Of a DNA stretch of 64,000 nt, positions 23,607 through 31,738 are shown piece after piece; position 1 is the first letter of the stretch, and each line of letters opens with the position of its first letter. Position numbers and translations under genes: made by a program. The DNA lies in IMG/VR virus record IMGVR_UViG_3300009194_000006, positions 44,834-108,833 of that record; one strand, written 5' to 3'. This DNA is from a virus. The notes below the pieces were generated by a model. It ran no database searches. It was not told where the DNA came from and saw nothing but the letters and a program-made list of their open reading frames with translations.

Positions 23607-24341
23607 TTAAAGACCGGCAGACTTTAATACAGATGATATTGCTTTAGTTTCTTGGCTATGTTTCTTAAAAGCATATTGCCAGTATTCGGGGTCGATTATT
23701 TTATACATACACGAAACGTCTTTATCAGTAAGAGTGGCGAGGAAACGTTTACCAGATTTAGTGTTGTAGACAAGCCAAGGGCTTATCTTACCTGTCCTCA
23801 GATTCGATACAATGCGCATTTGACCGGCTTTCTCAAAGTAGGTATCCCATGACTCCTGATGCTCATCGGCCCACTTCTGCATGGTCTTAAGGGACTTCTC
23901 TATTGCGTAGTCGGGTTTTTCATTCTTCACCTTCTGAGATATATAGATCTCATACATGCTATCCTTCGTCCATTTATCTAATGGTACATTGTTCTTAATT
24001 AAGAAGTCGATATACTTTTCTGGTTCCAACATTTTCATATCCGCCACATAATGTCCAAATTTAATAAACCCGTTATAATACCTACTTGTAATAAACTCTT
24101 CGAAGCGTATGGGTTTTTTGCGTTGCTTGGCGCATTGTAATGTTTCGTAGAACTTTAAGTATGCCATAAAACCAATGCGCGAAAACAATTCCTCTTTACT
24201 ATTAAGACGAATCTTATTCTCACACTTATGGAAAAGCAACCCGCCTTCGGTTTTATATTTCTTTTTACATAAATCGCATTTGTATGTGTTTTTACTTCGT
24301 TTACCTTTTTTAATACTATAATTATGGACTTTTTCAGACAT
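23607..24341 (-). CDS. Zinc-finger protein conserved in marine T4-like phages
   Basis: 244 residues from the ATG at 24341 with GGAG eight nt upstream. One zinc finger near the N-terminus, YKCDLCKKKYKTEGGLLFHKC, has spacing close to C2H2/C2HC. The remainder is helical with blocks EEFITSRYYNGFIKFGHYV and GKISPWLVYN that I recall from cyanophage and vibriophage proteins. A nucleic-acid-binding role in replication or transcription is likely; the exact function is unknown. Confidence 0.7.
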   Translation of the reverse strand: MSEKVHNYSIKKGKRSKNTYKCDLCKKKYKTEGGLLFHKCENKIRLNSKEELFSRIGFMAYLKFYETLQCAKQRKKPIRFEEFITSRYYNGFIKFGHYVADMKMLEPEKYIDFLIKNNVPLDKWTKDSMYEIYISQKVKNEKPDYAIEKSLKTMQKWADEHQESWDTYFEKAGQMRIVSNLRTGKISPWLVYNTKSGKRFLATLTDKDVSCMYKIIDPEYWQYAFKKHSQETKAISSVLKSAGL

Positions 24342-24417
24342 AGATACTTCTCCGTGATATGCGATACTCAATATGATTTTGGTGTTGTATATGTAGTTAC
24401 AAACAAAGGACAGAAAA

Positions 24418-24909
24418 TTATATTATCTGTTTAACCTCTTTAAGTAACTTTTTCACGTCAGAATCGCTCCATCCGTAGCTTTCAGCCAAGCTAGTCCAAA
24501 AATCCTCTCCATAAATTTTATTTTTTTCCACCATCATTTGACATTCAGTCTCAGTCATATTTTCATCTGAGTACTCAAGCATAAGCTTTTGTAGTAATGA
24601 TGTAGACTTTTTCGACTTAGGCGGTTTCACGAACGGCCTAAACGTCTTACCATTCCCTCTACACACACAGCAAAGGCGATAGAACAAGTCCTTGTTGTCA
24701 TATAGTGATGTAAAATCCTTATTCAACACATCGTTCGTCGTAGCAAGAGCCTCCACATGGCTATTAGTGTTGTTCGTTGAACTTAGAAACTGCATAACGA
24801 TGAATGGATCAAAGGCGTTGTAGTCTTCTTCAGAAAGTGAAGCAAGCCAATCCTTGTTGTTATCATCAATATTCTTTAGTACTTCTTTTATATCTAATCT
24901 CTTAGCCAT
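24418..24909 (-). CDS. 62: Probable clamp loader small subunit (gp62-like)
   Basis: 163 residues. The pattern KDWLASLSEEDYNAFDPFIV, then FLSSTN, then LATTNDVLNKDF and a lysine/proline segment VKPPKSKK, fits what I remember of gp62 clamp-loader subunits of marine T4-like phages, which differ much from T4 itself. It would pair with gp44 to load the gp45 clamp; gp44 is not in this window. The assignment is by remembered pattern only. Confidence 0.5.
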   Translation of the reverse strand: MAKRLDIKEVLKNIDDNNKDWLASLSEEDYNAFDPFIVMQFLSSTNNTNSHVEALATTNDVLNKDFTSLYDNKDLFYRLCCVCRGNGKTFRPFVKPPKSKKSTSLLQKLMLEYSDENMTETECQMMVEKNKIYGEDFWTSLAESYGWSDSDVKKLLKEVKQII

Positions 24910-24918
24910 ATTCTCACC

Positions 24919-25434
24919 TTACATGAAATCATTTGCAGACAATACGTTTGGAATCTTTGATGTCGAATGTGTGATATAGAGACACATAGGATTTTCAGTA
25001 TTGTCATCAATAGGGATAGCTAATGCTTGTCCATTCTTAATCTTAGGCAATACCCAATCATAATCCGTATATACCGTCTTCACCTTTATAGGAGCGAAGT
25101 AATGCCTGAAACCATCAATAGGGTTGGTCACGATTACCGAAAAGTCTCTGGCATTTAATGCAGTCATTGGAATAATTTCAACTTCAGAAATGTCTTCTTC
25201 TCCAATAAATACCTGCCACGCCAGCGGTAAGATAACAGTTCGACCCATAACATCACATTCAATTGCTGGTCCAGTGTAATCTTCGACGTAAACCAGACGC
25301 GGGAAAATAATATCGGAACCATCATAGTTTTTTGCATCGGAGCCCATATCAACTACTGTGAATTGAGTTTCAGGTATTTCATCTTCGAGTTCCGTTAAAT
25401 CAATTATATCTTTCTCAACCGTCAATATATTCAT
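24919..25434 (-). CDS. Conserved hypothetical protein of T4-like marine phages (171 aa)
   Basis: 171 residues, beta-rich. The core GPAIECDVMGRTVILPLAWQ and TNPIDGFRHYFAPIKVKTVYTDYDW recall an uncharacterised protein found near replication genes of marine T4-like phages. No catalytic motif. It overlaps the coiled-coil gene upstream by 4 nt. Confidence 0.7.
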   Translation of the reverse strand: MNILTVEKDIIDLTELEDEIPETQFTVVDMGSDAKNYDGSDIIFPRLVYVEDYTGPAIECDVMGRTVILPLAWQVFIGEEDISEVEIIPMTALNARDFSVIVTNPIDGFRHYFAPIKVKTVYTDYDWVLPKIKNGQALAIPIDDNTENPMCLYITHSTSKIPNVLSANDFM

Positions 25435-25736
25435 CGCTTCCCACCTTTAAATTCATCATCTTCTTTAAGCATCATTTCAATTAACCTATTAACTCTAGTT
25501 AACTCACGATCAAGAGATGTGACGCGTTTGTTTAAATTGTTTATTATTCGTTGTTGATCAACTACATGCTTTCTTAATGTTCGGTTATCAGTATGCATGG
25601 TTTTCATATTACCATCTAACCGCAATACACTGTCACTCAGTCTTTTATATTTTTCATACAACTGTTTTTCGTCGTCTTCTTTTTTAGGTGGTATGTATTT
25701 AAAATCTTTTCCATACTGATCTTTCTTATCTACCAT
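25431..25736 (-). CDS. Coiled-coil protein (101 aa)
   Basis: 101 residues. Residues ~25-90 form a continuous heptad coiled coil (LRLDGNMKTM, LRKHVVDQQRIINNLNKRV, LDRELTRVNRLIEMML). It is 3 nt after uvsW and likely an accessory protein of the same operon. No family is recognised. Confidence 0.75.
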   Translation of the reverse strand: MVDKKDQYGKDFKYIPPKKEDDEKQLYEKYKRLSDSVLRLDGNMKTMHTDNRTLRKHVVDQQRIINNLNKRVTSLDRELTRVNRLIEMMLKEDDEFKGGKR

Positions 25737-25739
25737 ATT

Positions 25740-28064
25740 TTACTCCAAGTCATCATCATATTCAGAAACTGCTTCTATGATATCTCGGTAGTTTCCTTCA
25801 AAACGATCATGTGGGTATTCCGATTCATCATAGTAGTCAATGCGGGTTTTTAAATGCTTTTTACTGAACTTCGAATTTGATGATATATCCCATATATTAA
25901 CAAAGTCTTTGTCTTTGGCAACCCTAATACCACGACCAATTGTTTGTATAACTCGGACAAATGATTTACCAGCTTCAATCATTACCAAATTGAATATTCG
26001 TGGAATATTAATACCAACGGCAGCAACTTGATATGTTGCAATGATCACCTTATTATCAGATGTCTGTACACTTTTATATGTACTCTTTCTTTCTTTAACT
26101 TTCGTCTTGCCATATACAAACGTTGAATCCGGTATCAAGTCATTTAGCATCTCACCTGCGGCAACGCTATTAACAAGCACTAGGGTATTACCAGTCTTAT
26201 TAACTTCATTTACAAATTCCGATATAAAATCAAGCCTTTCTTTATCTGTATTCAGAGACTTTGCCTCTTGGTCGTAAGAAGCATATTCCTTCTTGTCTTT
26301 AGTCACTACACAATGTACATGGCATTTCGCCAGTATGCCTTTATCCTGAAGCTGTTTCGCTGTCACACGATTGACAACAGGCCCTACGTTACCAACAATA
26401 GACTTATAATCAAAAATCTCTTTAGGCATAGTACCTGTGAATCCACGACGCAATGGCACATGTGGTAGATATTTTCCCAAAATTGTGTCCAGTGATTTAC
26501 TTTTTGCTTGATGACAATTAGAGACTACAACGCCTTCGGCGACGTAATTGTGGTCATTCTCAATATGTAAATTGTAAACTTTCTCAGGCTTCTCGATGTA
26601 AGTAATATCTTGAATTCCAAGATCTTTGCTTGATGCGACTATCTCACTCCTTTCAGAAAGTCTGTCTGCACGTTCCCATCCTTCAGTTGTAAGAAACTTG
26701 TGATTGCCTGTTACCTCGATATTATTCCCATCATTGAGTTGAACGTTTAACATATTTTCCGTTGAAGACGTTGTAAGGTTTTCGTGTACTTTGACCACAC
26801 GATCTTCCTTAAACTCTCCGGTCTTTTCGGAAAAATTAATAACTATGTCACCTTCCTTTATATTTTCTATAGGAACCTCACCATACGGTGTTAGAATCTT
26901 CGTATGTCCTGCAAAGCACTCATCCACAATAACTTCCACTACATTTTCCGTCATTGAGTGGAATACCTCAGCATTCTTGGACTCAATAATTTCGTTTAGT
27001 GATTGCCATGTTGTAATAGTATGCGTTCTGTTAGGGTCTTTAACCTCACTGTAGTATACCCCAACATCCATACCTACCAATCTAAAGTCATCGGCAGTTT
27101 GCTCAACAAGACTTTGAGATGGTACGATAGTTAACGTCCTACCCATGTCTTCAACTACCTTACATACTGCTGCTGTAAGTAATGTGTTATGATGCAGAAC
27201 ACCATTAGCATCATAATATGCATTTGGGTATTCAACTGAAATGTCGTAAACGTCAACTTCTTCATCAGTTACATCTAAGTGCGTAATTTTTCGTATACCA
27301 TGATCAGTATCGATGAGACCATACTTTACAATCGTCGAAGCATTGACTGGAAGACCATTGTAGAAGCACTTATGCTCTGGGGAAACTTTTACTCGGTGGC
27401 CACCCTCGATAGTAAAATCATATATTATTGATTTTTTCTTAGTCGCACCAAGAATCCTAGTCTTGCCATTAGGTGAGTCTAGATACATTTCTGTATCGTG
27501 ATTAACTTTATATTCGTTTCCTTCTGTTTGTTCACCAACACGTGTAATCATATCGTAAAGATTTTTAATCTTAATGTTTCCTAGAGGATGAACATATAAG
27601 GGCATATCTCCCGCCATACACTTACCGAAACCAGTTGCTAGAACTTGGACACCATAACGATTGTCAGCGAAGATATTTGCAGCTTCAGTCTGATCATCAC
27701 GTAAACGTATGGGTTGTCCTTCCATAATATGGCCTTCAGGCCATACATGATCTGCGAATATGTCGTTATCTATTTTAGGAACTGTTATTGAGGGGGTTTC
27801 CCTTTTATCTTCAAACTCAAATGTATACCCTGAATCTGCAATAATTGGAATAATATCTTCTAGAAGATTGATATACGTCTTACCATTCTTCTCGAAAAAA
27901 CGAATACTACCATCCCAACGACCTAATCGATACGCAGCCACATGGAAACGATAAGGCACTAAGTACTTCAATTTATCAATACATTGAGATGTCGTTTTAT
28001 AATCCAAACCTTTAACTTGTGCACGAACCTCATCTATAAAAATAATCTTACACTTCTTGCTCAT
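25740..28064 (-). CDS. uvsW: UvsW-type DNA/RNA helicase interrupted by two inteins
   Basis: 774 residues, of which ~495 remain after removing two inteins, close to T4 UvsW (503 aa). The exteins rejoin to a normal superfamily 2 helicase: VLATGFGK|TLLTAAV (motif I) and VIVDE|CHQAKS (DECH motif II), then LRRGFTGTMP (motif III), LVLVNSV, IATYQVAAVGIN and IQTIGRGIR (motif VI). UvsW handles branch migration, R-loops and fork regression. Intein 1 is residues 149-293 and intein 2 is 383-516. Splicing should be required for activity because both interrupt ATPase motifs. A TTGACG-N16-TAGTAT promoter lies upstream. Confidence 0.93.
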   Translation of the reverse strand: MSKKCKIIFIDEVRAQVKGLDYKTTSQCIDKLKYLVPYRFHVAAYRLGRWDGSIRFFEKNGKTYINLLEDIIPIIADSGYTFEFEDKRETPSITVPKIDNDIFADHVWPEGHIMEGQPIRLRDDQTEAANIFADNRYGVQVLATGFGKCMAGDMPLYVHPLGNIKIKNLYDMITRVGEQTEGNEYKVNHDTEMYLDSPNGKTRILGATKKKSIIYDFTIEGGHRVKVSPEHKCFYNGLPVNASTIVKYGLIDTDHGIRKITHLDVTDEEVDVYDISVEYPNAYYDANGVLHHNTLLTAAVCKVVEDMGRTLTIVPSQSLVEQTADDFRLVGMDVGVYYSEVKDPNRTHTITTWQSLNEIIESKNAEVFHSMTENVVEVIVDECFAGHTKILTPYGEVPIENIKEGDIVINFSEKTGEFKEDRVVKVHENLTTSSTENMLNVQLNDGNNIEVTGNHKFLTTEGWERADRLSERSEIVASSKDLGIQDITYIEKPEKVYNLHIENDHNYVAEGVVVSNCHQAKSKSLDTILGKYLPHVPLRRGFTGTMPKEIFDYKSIVGNVGPVVNRVTAKQLQDKGILAKCHVHCVVTKDKKEYASYDQEAKSLNTDKERLDFISEFVNEVNKTGNTLVLVNSVAAGEMLNDLIPDSTFVYGKTKVKERKSTYKSVQTSDNKVIIATYQVAAVGINIPRIFNLVMIEAGKSFVRVIQTIGRGIRVAKDKDFVNIWDISSNSKFSKKHLKTRIDYYDESEYPHDRFEGNYRDIIEAVSEYDDDLE
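26517..26918 (-). mobile_element. Mini-intein in the UvsW DECH box
   Basis: 134 codons. Starts with Cys (CFAGHTKILTPYGEVPIEN, block A), has a block B-like VTGNHKFLTTEGW, block F YNLHIENDHNYVAEG and block G VVVSN before extein Cys. It has no LAGLIDADG or HNH region, so it cannot home by itself. The terminal Asn is preceded by Ser rather than the usual His. Confidence 0.88.
27186..27620 (-). mobile_element. Mini-intein in the UvsW P-loop
   Basis: 145 codons. Starts with Cys (CMAGDMPLYVHPLGNIKI), has block B VKVSPEHKCFYNG, block F VYDISVEYPNAYYDANG and block G VLHHN before extein Thr. No endonuclease domain. The insertion point GFGK|T is a hot spot for inteins in P-loop ATPases. Confidence 0.9.
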
Positions 28065-28095
28065 TTAACACCTTTATTATTTTTTTAATAACAAA

Positions 28096-28123
28096 ATACT
28101 ATCACGAAAGCCTAATCCGTCAA
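28096..28123 (-). promoter_or_regulatory. Sigma70-like promoter for uvsW
   Basis: Minus-strand TTGACG (28118-28123), 16-nt spacer, TAGTAT (28096-28101), located 32 nt before the uvsW ATG. Confidence 0.55.
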
Positions 28124-28133
28124 TGGTTCATCC

Positions 28134-28141
28134 CATAAATA
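28134..28141 (+). promoter_or_regulatory. T4-type late promoter (CATAAATA)
   Basis: CATAAATA lies 25 nt upstream of the fibre gene at 28167. The same C-variant recurs before the minus-strand fibre genes at 45403 and 46260. Confidence 0.6.
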
Positions 28142-28166
28142 CTGTAATAAAAAGGAATGAATTTTC

Positions 28167-29150
28167 ATGTCAAATCTTAAAAAAGGCTCTACCGTAGGCG
28201 GGTTTGGGATTGTCTCAGAACTCGACAAAGATCAACATGTCCATCATGTATCAGAAATTGATGGATTGGGTGGTGGTGCGAGTGTAGACACTGGTCCGGG
28301 TAGTGGTTTTGACGCAGATACATTGAACAGTCTTCATTATACTGACATAGCTTCTAATTTTGTCAACCGCGACGGCGATACCATCGTGGGCGGTGTGTCA
28401 TTAACAGATGTCCAGACTAGTGATTTTTCTGCTACAAGTAGAAACCACGCATTAACATACATGAATAATGAAGTGATTATTGACGCCCCCAGCGTTCCAC
28501 TAGTCAGTATAAGCCCAACATGTAACCTCACATATGATACAACCAACCAAGTGGTTGATTTCTCTGGTGGAGATATACTTATTGGTGGTACACGTTACCA
28601 TTTCAATACACTTAGCTTAAGCTTAGCGCCCGTGGCATCAACAACCTTTTATATATATGCGTATCTAAACTCAGGGACTTTAGAACTTGTCACTGAAGAA
28701 GGTTTTATTGAACATTCATTTAGACGTATCCATTTGGGGACAATATCATTTGATAGCAATTCTCAATTGGATACAGTAAACCAAAGAGCCCTTTTGTGTA
28801 ATTTAGACGGTATTTCATTGCGTGAAGATGCCGCGCCTTACTCGGCAGTACTGAGTGATCCATCCGGTAATGTTGACCCAAGTTGGTTCAATTTCACTAC
28901 CAGTGCTTCTGCTGACACAATTAATCTACAAGGTAATACGACCGTTACCTCTGGAACCACAAACACCTATACCATAACTGATTATGATTCATATTCAGTA
29001 TATTTTACTAATACTGACCAAGGCACAACATCATTAGATGGTGATCAAATAACATTTAATGCACCCGTGGTTACAGAGCCCACTAATGTTCTACTTACTG
29101 TGAATCGAAATATAAGCTCTATACAATTTGTCATCGAGGTACTTCCATAA
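28167..29150 (+). CDS. Fibre-type structural protein with Ig-like end (327 aa)
   Basis: 327 residues. The N-terminus (KKGSTVGGFGIVSELDKDQHVHHVSEIDGL) is a probable attachment module shared with the gene at 30621. The middle is beta-rich. The C-terminus (NLQGNTTVTSGTTNTYTITDY, then LTVNRNISSIQFVIEVLP) is an Ig-like fold. First gene of a rightward three-gene set behind a late promoter. Likely an accessory fibre or adhesin. Confidence 0.7.
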   Translation: MSNLKKGSTVGGFGIVSELDKDQHVHHVSEIDGLGGGASVDTGPGSGFDADTLNSLHYTDIASNFVNRDGDTIVGGVSLTDVQTSDFSATSRNHALTYMNNEVIIDAPSVPLVSISPTCNLTYDTTNQVVDFSGGDILIGGTRYHFNTLSLSLAPVASTTFYIYAYLNSGTLELVTEEGFIEHSFRRIHLGTISFDSNSQLDTVNQRALLCNLDGISLREDAAPYSAVLSDPSGNVDPSWFNFTTSASADTINLQGNTTVTSGTTNTYTITDYDSYSVYFTNTDQGTTSLDGDQITFNAPVVTEPTNVLLTVNRNISSIQFVIEVLP

Positions 29151-30628
29151 TGAAGATTAATTCAGAATGCATATATAAAAGCAAACCAACTCGTGATCGA
29201 GTAATATCTACTTATAAACCGTCTTCTTTATGTAACGATGGAAAGGTATATATTGCAGGTGGAGAAATATCTGGAAGACAATCGAGATGTATATTTTACT
29301 ACGACATCTCTTTACGTGAGATCAAACGACTTCCCGATATGCCGGTTGACAAGGCATTAATAATAAAAATAAACGATAATATAGGATTATGTGGATATAA
29401 TGGGGAAGTGTTTGAATTAGATAATAAGACGTGGGTTAAAATAAATGATGTACAATTAATTGGTAATGAACATAAATCGGTTTTAACTGAAACTAAGCAA
29501 TATGTTATATCGAATGGAGCATTGTGCGAATTGACACCTGAAGGCTTACGCATTGTCTATGAATCATCAATTATATCCCCGAACAATTATATCCCATCTA
29601 TAGACAAAGATATAATATACTTTAAAGACGGTAAATACGACTTAAAAGATAATACACTTGTCAAGAACAGCTATACTGGCGACTATATTGCGTATGAAGA
29701 ACCCTTTTATTCTGAATATGATCCTGTTATTGATAAAAAGAATGCATTAATAGTGGGGCATGATAACCCACTCACATTCATAGCATTTGCTACGTTTCCT
29801 GACAACACTTGGGTTAGAGACTATATGTCTGAAAAGCCAGAATCATTGTCTCCCGGTATTAAGATATGTTTACCTCAGAACCAATTTTACATAGCCGAAG
29901 ACAATGAAAAATATCATAATGTATATAAATTTGATTTTAAGTCTCATAAATTCACGAAAGTATTGTCTATAGAACTTAGTGAACATAGTTATAGTCAAAA
30001 TATACAATATAACCATAATAAGCCACTACCCATATGGTTCGAGAACGACATAGCTTTGGCTGGTAGGGGCGGACGTTATTACGATAATAACGAATTTGAC
30101 AACTCGATCTATAAAAGTAGTGATGATGTGTTTGAATTATCATTGAATATCGAGAATGCTTTATATGACTATCATAATAAACAATCGTTATCTATAGCTG
30201 ATATAAACAATCAAAAGTTATATCGTGTTAATACAGATACTAAAGATATTAATATCTATGATGTACCATTTGATATATATTTCACGGAACAATTTAGAGA
30301 CTATGGTGATGTTGTTACTATCACAACAAATAGAAAATCTCAACTCTATGATATAAAGAAGAATGTGTTTATCAGCAACCTTGAATACGATGAAGTAAGT
30401 GCATTATGCTCAGACCGATACTTTTCTTATAGCCTGTTCGAAGATGGTGCTTTGTACTTACGCAGAGAATCATATTCTAAAGTCACTAATGATGTGATCA
30501 AGCTACCTATAGACATTGAAAACTCATCGATGAGTAACATGTCATTGCATAAGGCTGAAAACTATTTAATTTTATACATTGAATATCTAAATGATTGGGA
30601 AATACATAGGATTGTAATTGATGAGTAA
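29150..30628 (+). CDS. Kelch-like beta-propeller protein (492 aa)
   Basis: 492 residues. The opening has a Kelch-type blade: KVYIAGGEISGRQSRCIFYYD followed by IKRLPDMPVDKA. Further strand-turn repeats with D/N-Y-E patterns run through the protein, consistent with a propeller. Kelch propellers bind protein or sugar partners. Flanked by two related fibre-type genes with 1-nt and 8-nt overlaps, so it is likely part of a tail appendage or receptor-binding complex. No signal peptide. Confidence 0.6.
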   Translation: MKINSECIYKSKPTRDRVISTYKPSSLCNDGKVYIAGGEISGRQSRCIFYYDISLREIKRLPDMPVDKALIIKINDNIGLCGYNGEVFELDNKTWVKINDVQLIGNEHKSVLTETKQYVISNGALCELTPEGLRIVYESSIISPNNYIPSIDKDIIYFKDGKYDLKDNTLVKNSYTGDYIAYEEPFYSEYDPVIDKKNALIVGHDNPLTFIAFATFPDNTWVRDYMSEKPESLSPGIKICLPQNQFYIAEDNEKYHNVYKFDFKSHKFTKVLSIELSEHSYSQNIQYNHNKPLPIWFENDIALAGRGGRYYDNNEFDNSIYKSSDDVFELSLNIENALYDYHNKQSLSIADINNQKLYRVNTDTKDINIYDVPFDIYFTEQFRDYGDVVTITTNRKSQLYDIKKNVFISNLEYDEVSALCSDRYFSYSLFEDGALYLRRESYSKVTNDVIKLPIDIENSSMSNMSLHKAENYLILYIEYLNDWEIHRIVIDE

Positions 30629-31571
30629 TTTACCAAATAATACAACAATAGATGGTTATAAAATTATAACTGCTGATGAGAGTAATAATCATCGCCACGA
30701 TGCCAGTGAAATTATCGGCCTGAGTGAAGATGCTATCGGTGATTCATTCGTATATGCTGAGTATATCGATGGTGTGTCATATAGTGATATGCAAAACCAA
30801 TTCATATCTGAATCGAACAATACTATGACCGGCGACTTGACTGTTCCCAATACTAGTACATCTGGTGATAATATCATTAATGTGTTCGAATTAGATTCTA
30901 TAAAAATATCTAAGAATATTGAGGACTATGATATAACTGATTTGCCCCCTGTCGAAGAAGAGAATACTGCTATCCAAAGTATAATGGTTGTCGGTGAGTC
31001 TGGAAATATTCACAACTCTTGGATACCATTTGGTTTGCCAAAAAGCGATATATCTGTAAATGGCCCGAAATACGTACAAACAGATACTACATATCAACTA
31101 CAAATAACAAATTATAATAGTTTTAGCAATTATAACGTAAGCACAGATGTAGGTACTGTCGATATAGACCAAAATGGTTTGATTACGTTGAACACCCCTT
31201 CGAGTACCCCTAGTAATCAAACCATTACGGTTACGGTCTCAGACCTTACCAACTCCATTGATAAGGTATTAGAAATAAGCACTGGTATGAACATCTTATA
31301 TTCTGACGATAACGTTGAATATACGGATTTACCTGCTGGTGGTATTTTTATAACAGAACCATCCGAATTCTATCTAAAGCTCGGCAACTATTATCCTTTG
31401 GGTTATAGTTATACAGCAAGTACTGACTTACCTTCGCTAACGGTAACTTTACAAAACTATATTGTGATCGTAACACCACCTAGTAGCAATAGTACAGAAC
31501 TGTCTGGATCAATCACCATTGATAGAGGTGACACGTCTGAGACTATAGATATAATCATTTCAGTGTATTAG
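30621..31571 (+). CDS. Fibre-type structural protein, paralogue of the gene at 28167 (316 aa)
   Basis: The ATG at 30621 is used; a TTG one codon earlier is rejected. The N-terminal SNLPNNTTIDGYKIITADESNNHRHDASEIIGL parallels SNLKKGSTVGGFGIVSEL...HHVSEIDGL in the gene at 28167, and both end in Ig-like domains (QTDTTYQLQITNYNSFSNY, VDIDQNGLITLNTPS). Two paralogues flanking a propeller suggest duplication of an attachment module. Probable adhesin. Confidence 0.7.
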   Translation: MSNLPNNTTIDGYKIITADESNNHRHDASEIIGLSEDAIGDSFVYAEYIDGVSYSDMQNQFISESNNTMTGDLTVPNTSTSGDNIINVFELDSIKISKNIEDYDITDLPPVEEENTAIQSIMVVGESGNIHNSWIPFGLPKSDISVNGPKYVQTDTTYQLQITNYNSFSNYNVSTDVGTVDIDQNGLITLNTPSSTPSNQTITVTVSDLTNSIDKVLEISTGMNILYSDDNVEYTDLPAGGIFITEPSEFYLKLGNYYPLGYSYTASTDLPSLTVTLQNYIVIVTPPSSNSTELSGSITIDRGDTSETIDIIISVY

Positions 31572-31578
31572 ACGACAG

Positions 31579-31599
31579 AATGTAGCAAAATGCTACATT
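31579..31599 (+). terminator. Hairpin terminator candidate
   Basis: A 9-bp stem AATGTAGCA/TGCTACATT with a 3-base loop, 8 nt after the stop at 31571; the T-run after it is short. A second smaller hairpin AAGGA/TCCTT followed by TTTTT lies at 31638-31657, just after the first late promoter. Confidence 0.55.
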
Positions 31600-31622
31600 T
31601 CAATATGTTCCTTCTATCAATG

Positions 31623-31630
31623 TATAAATA
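31623..31630 (+). promoter_or_regulatory. T4-type late promoter (distal copy)
   Basis: Exact TATAAATA, 109 nt upstream of the 730-aa structural gene. Together with the copy at 31692 it forms a tandem late promoter pair. Confidence 0.6.
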
Positions 31631-31691
31631 TAATCAGAAGGAGCAATAGTTCCTTTTTAAATAACATACTATATTTCACTAGATTTATAGC

Positions 31692-31699
31692 TATAAATA
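31692..31699 (+). promoter_or_regulatory. T4-type late promoter (proximal copy)
   Basis: Exact TATAAATA 40 nt upstream of the ATG at 31739, with AGGAG at 31724 as ribosome binding site. Confidence 0.8.
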
Positions 31700-31738
31700 A
31701 GAAAGTAAATTGATCAATTAACTAGGAGATAAATTCTT

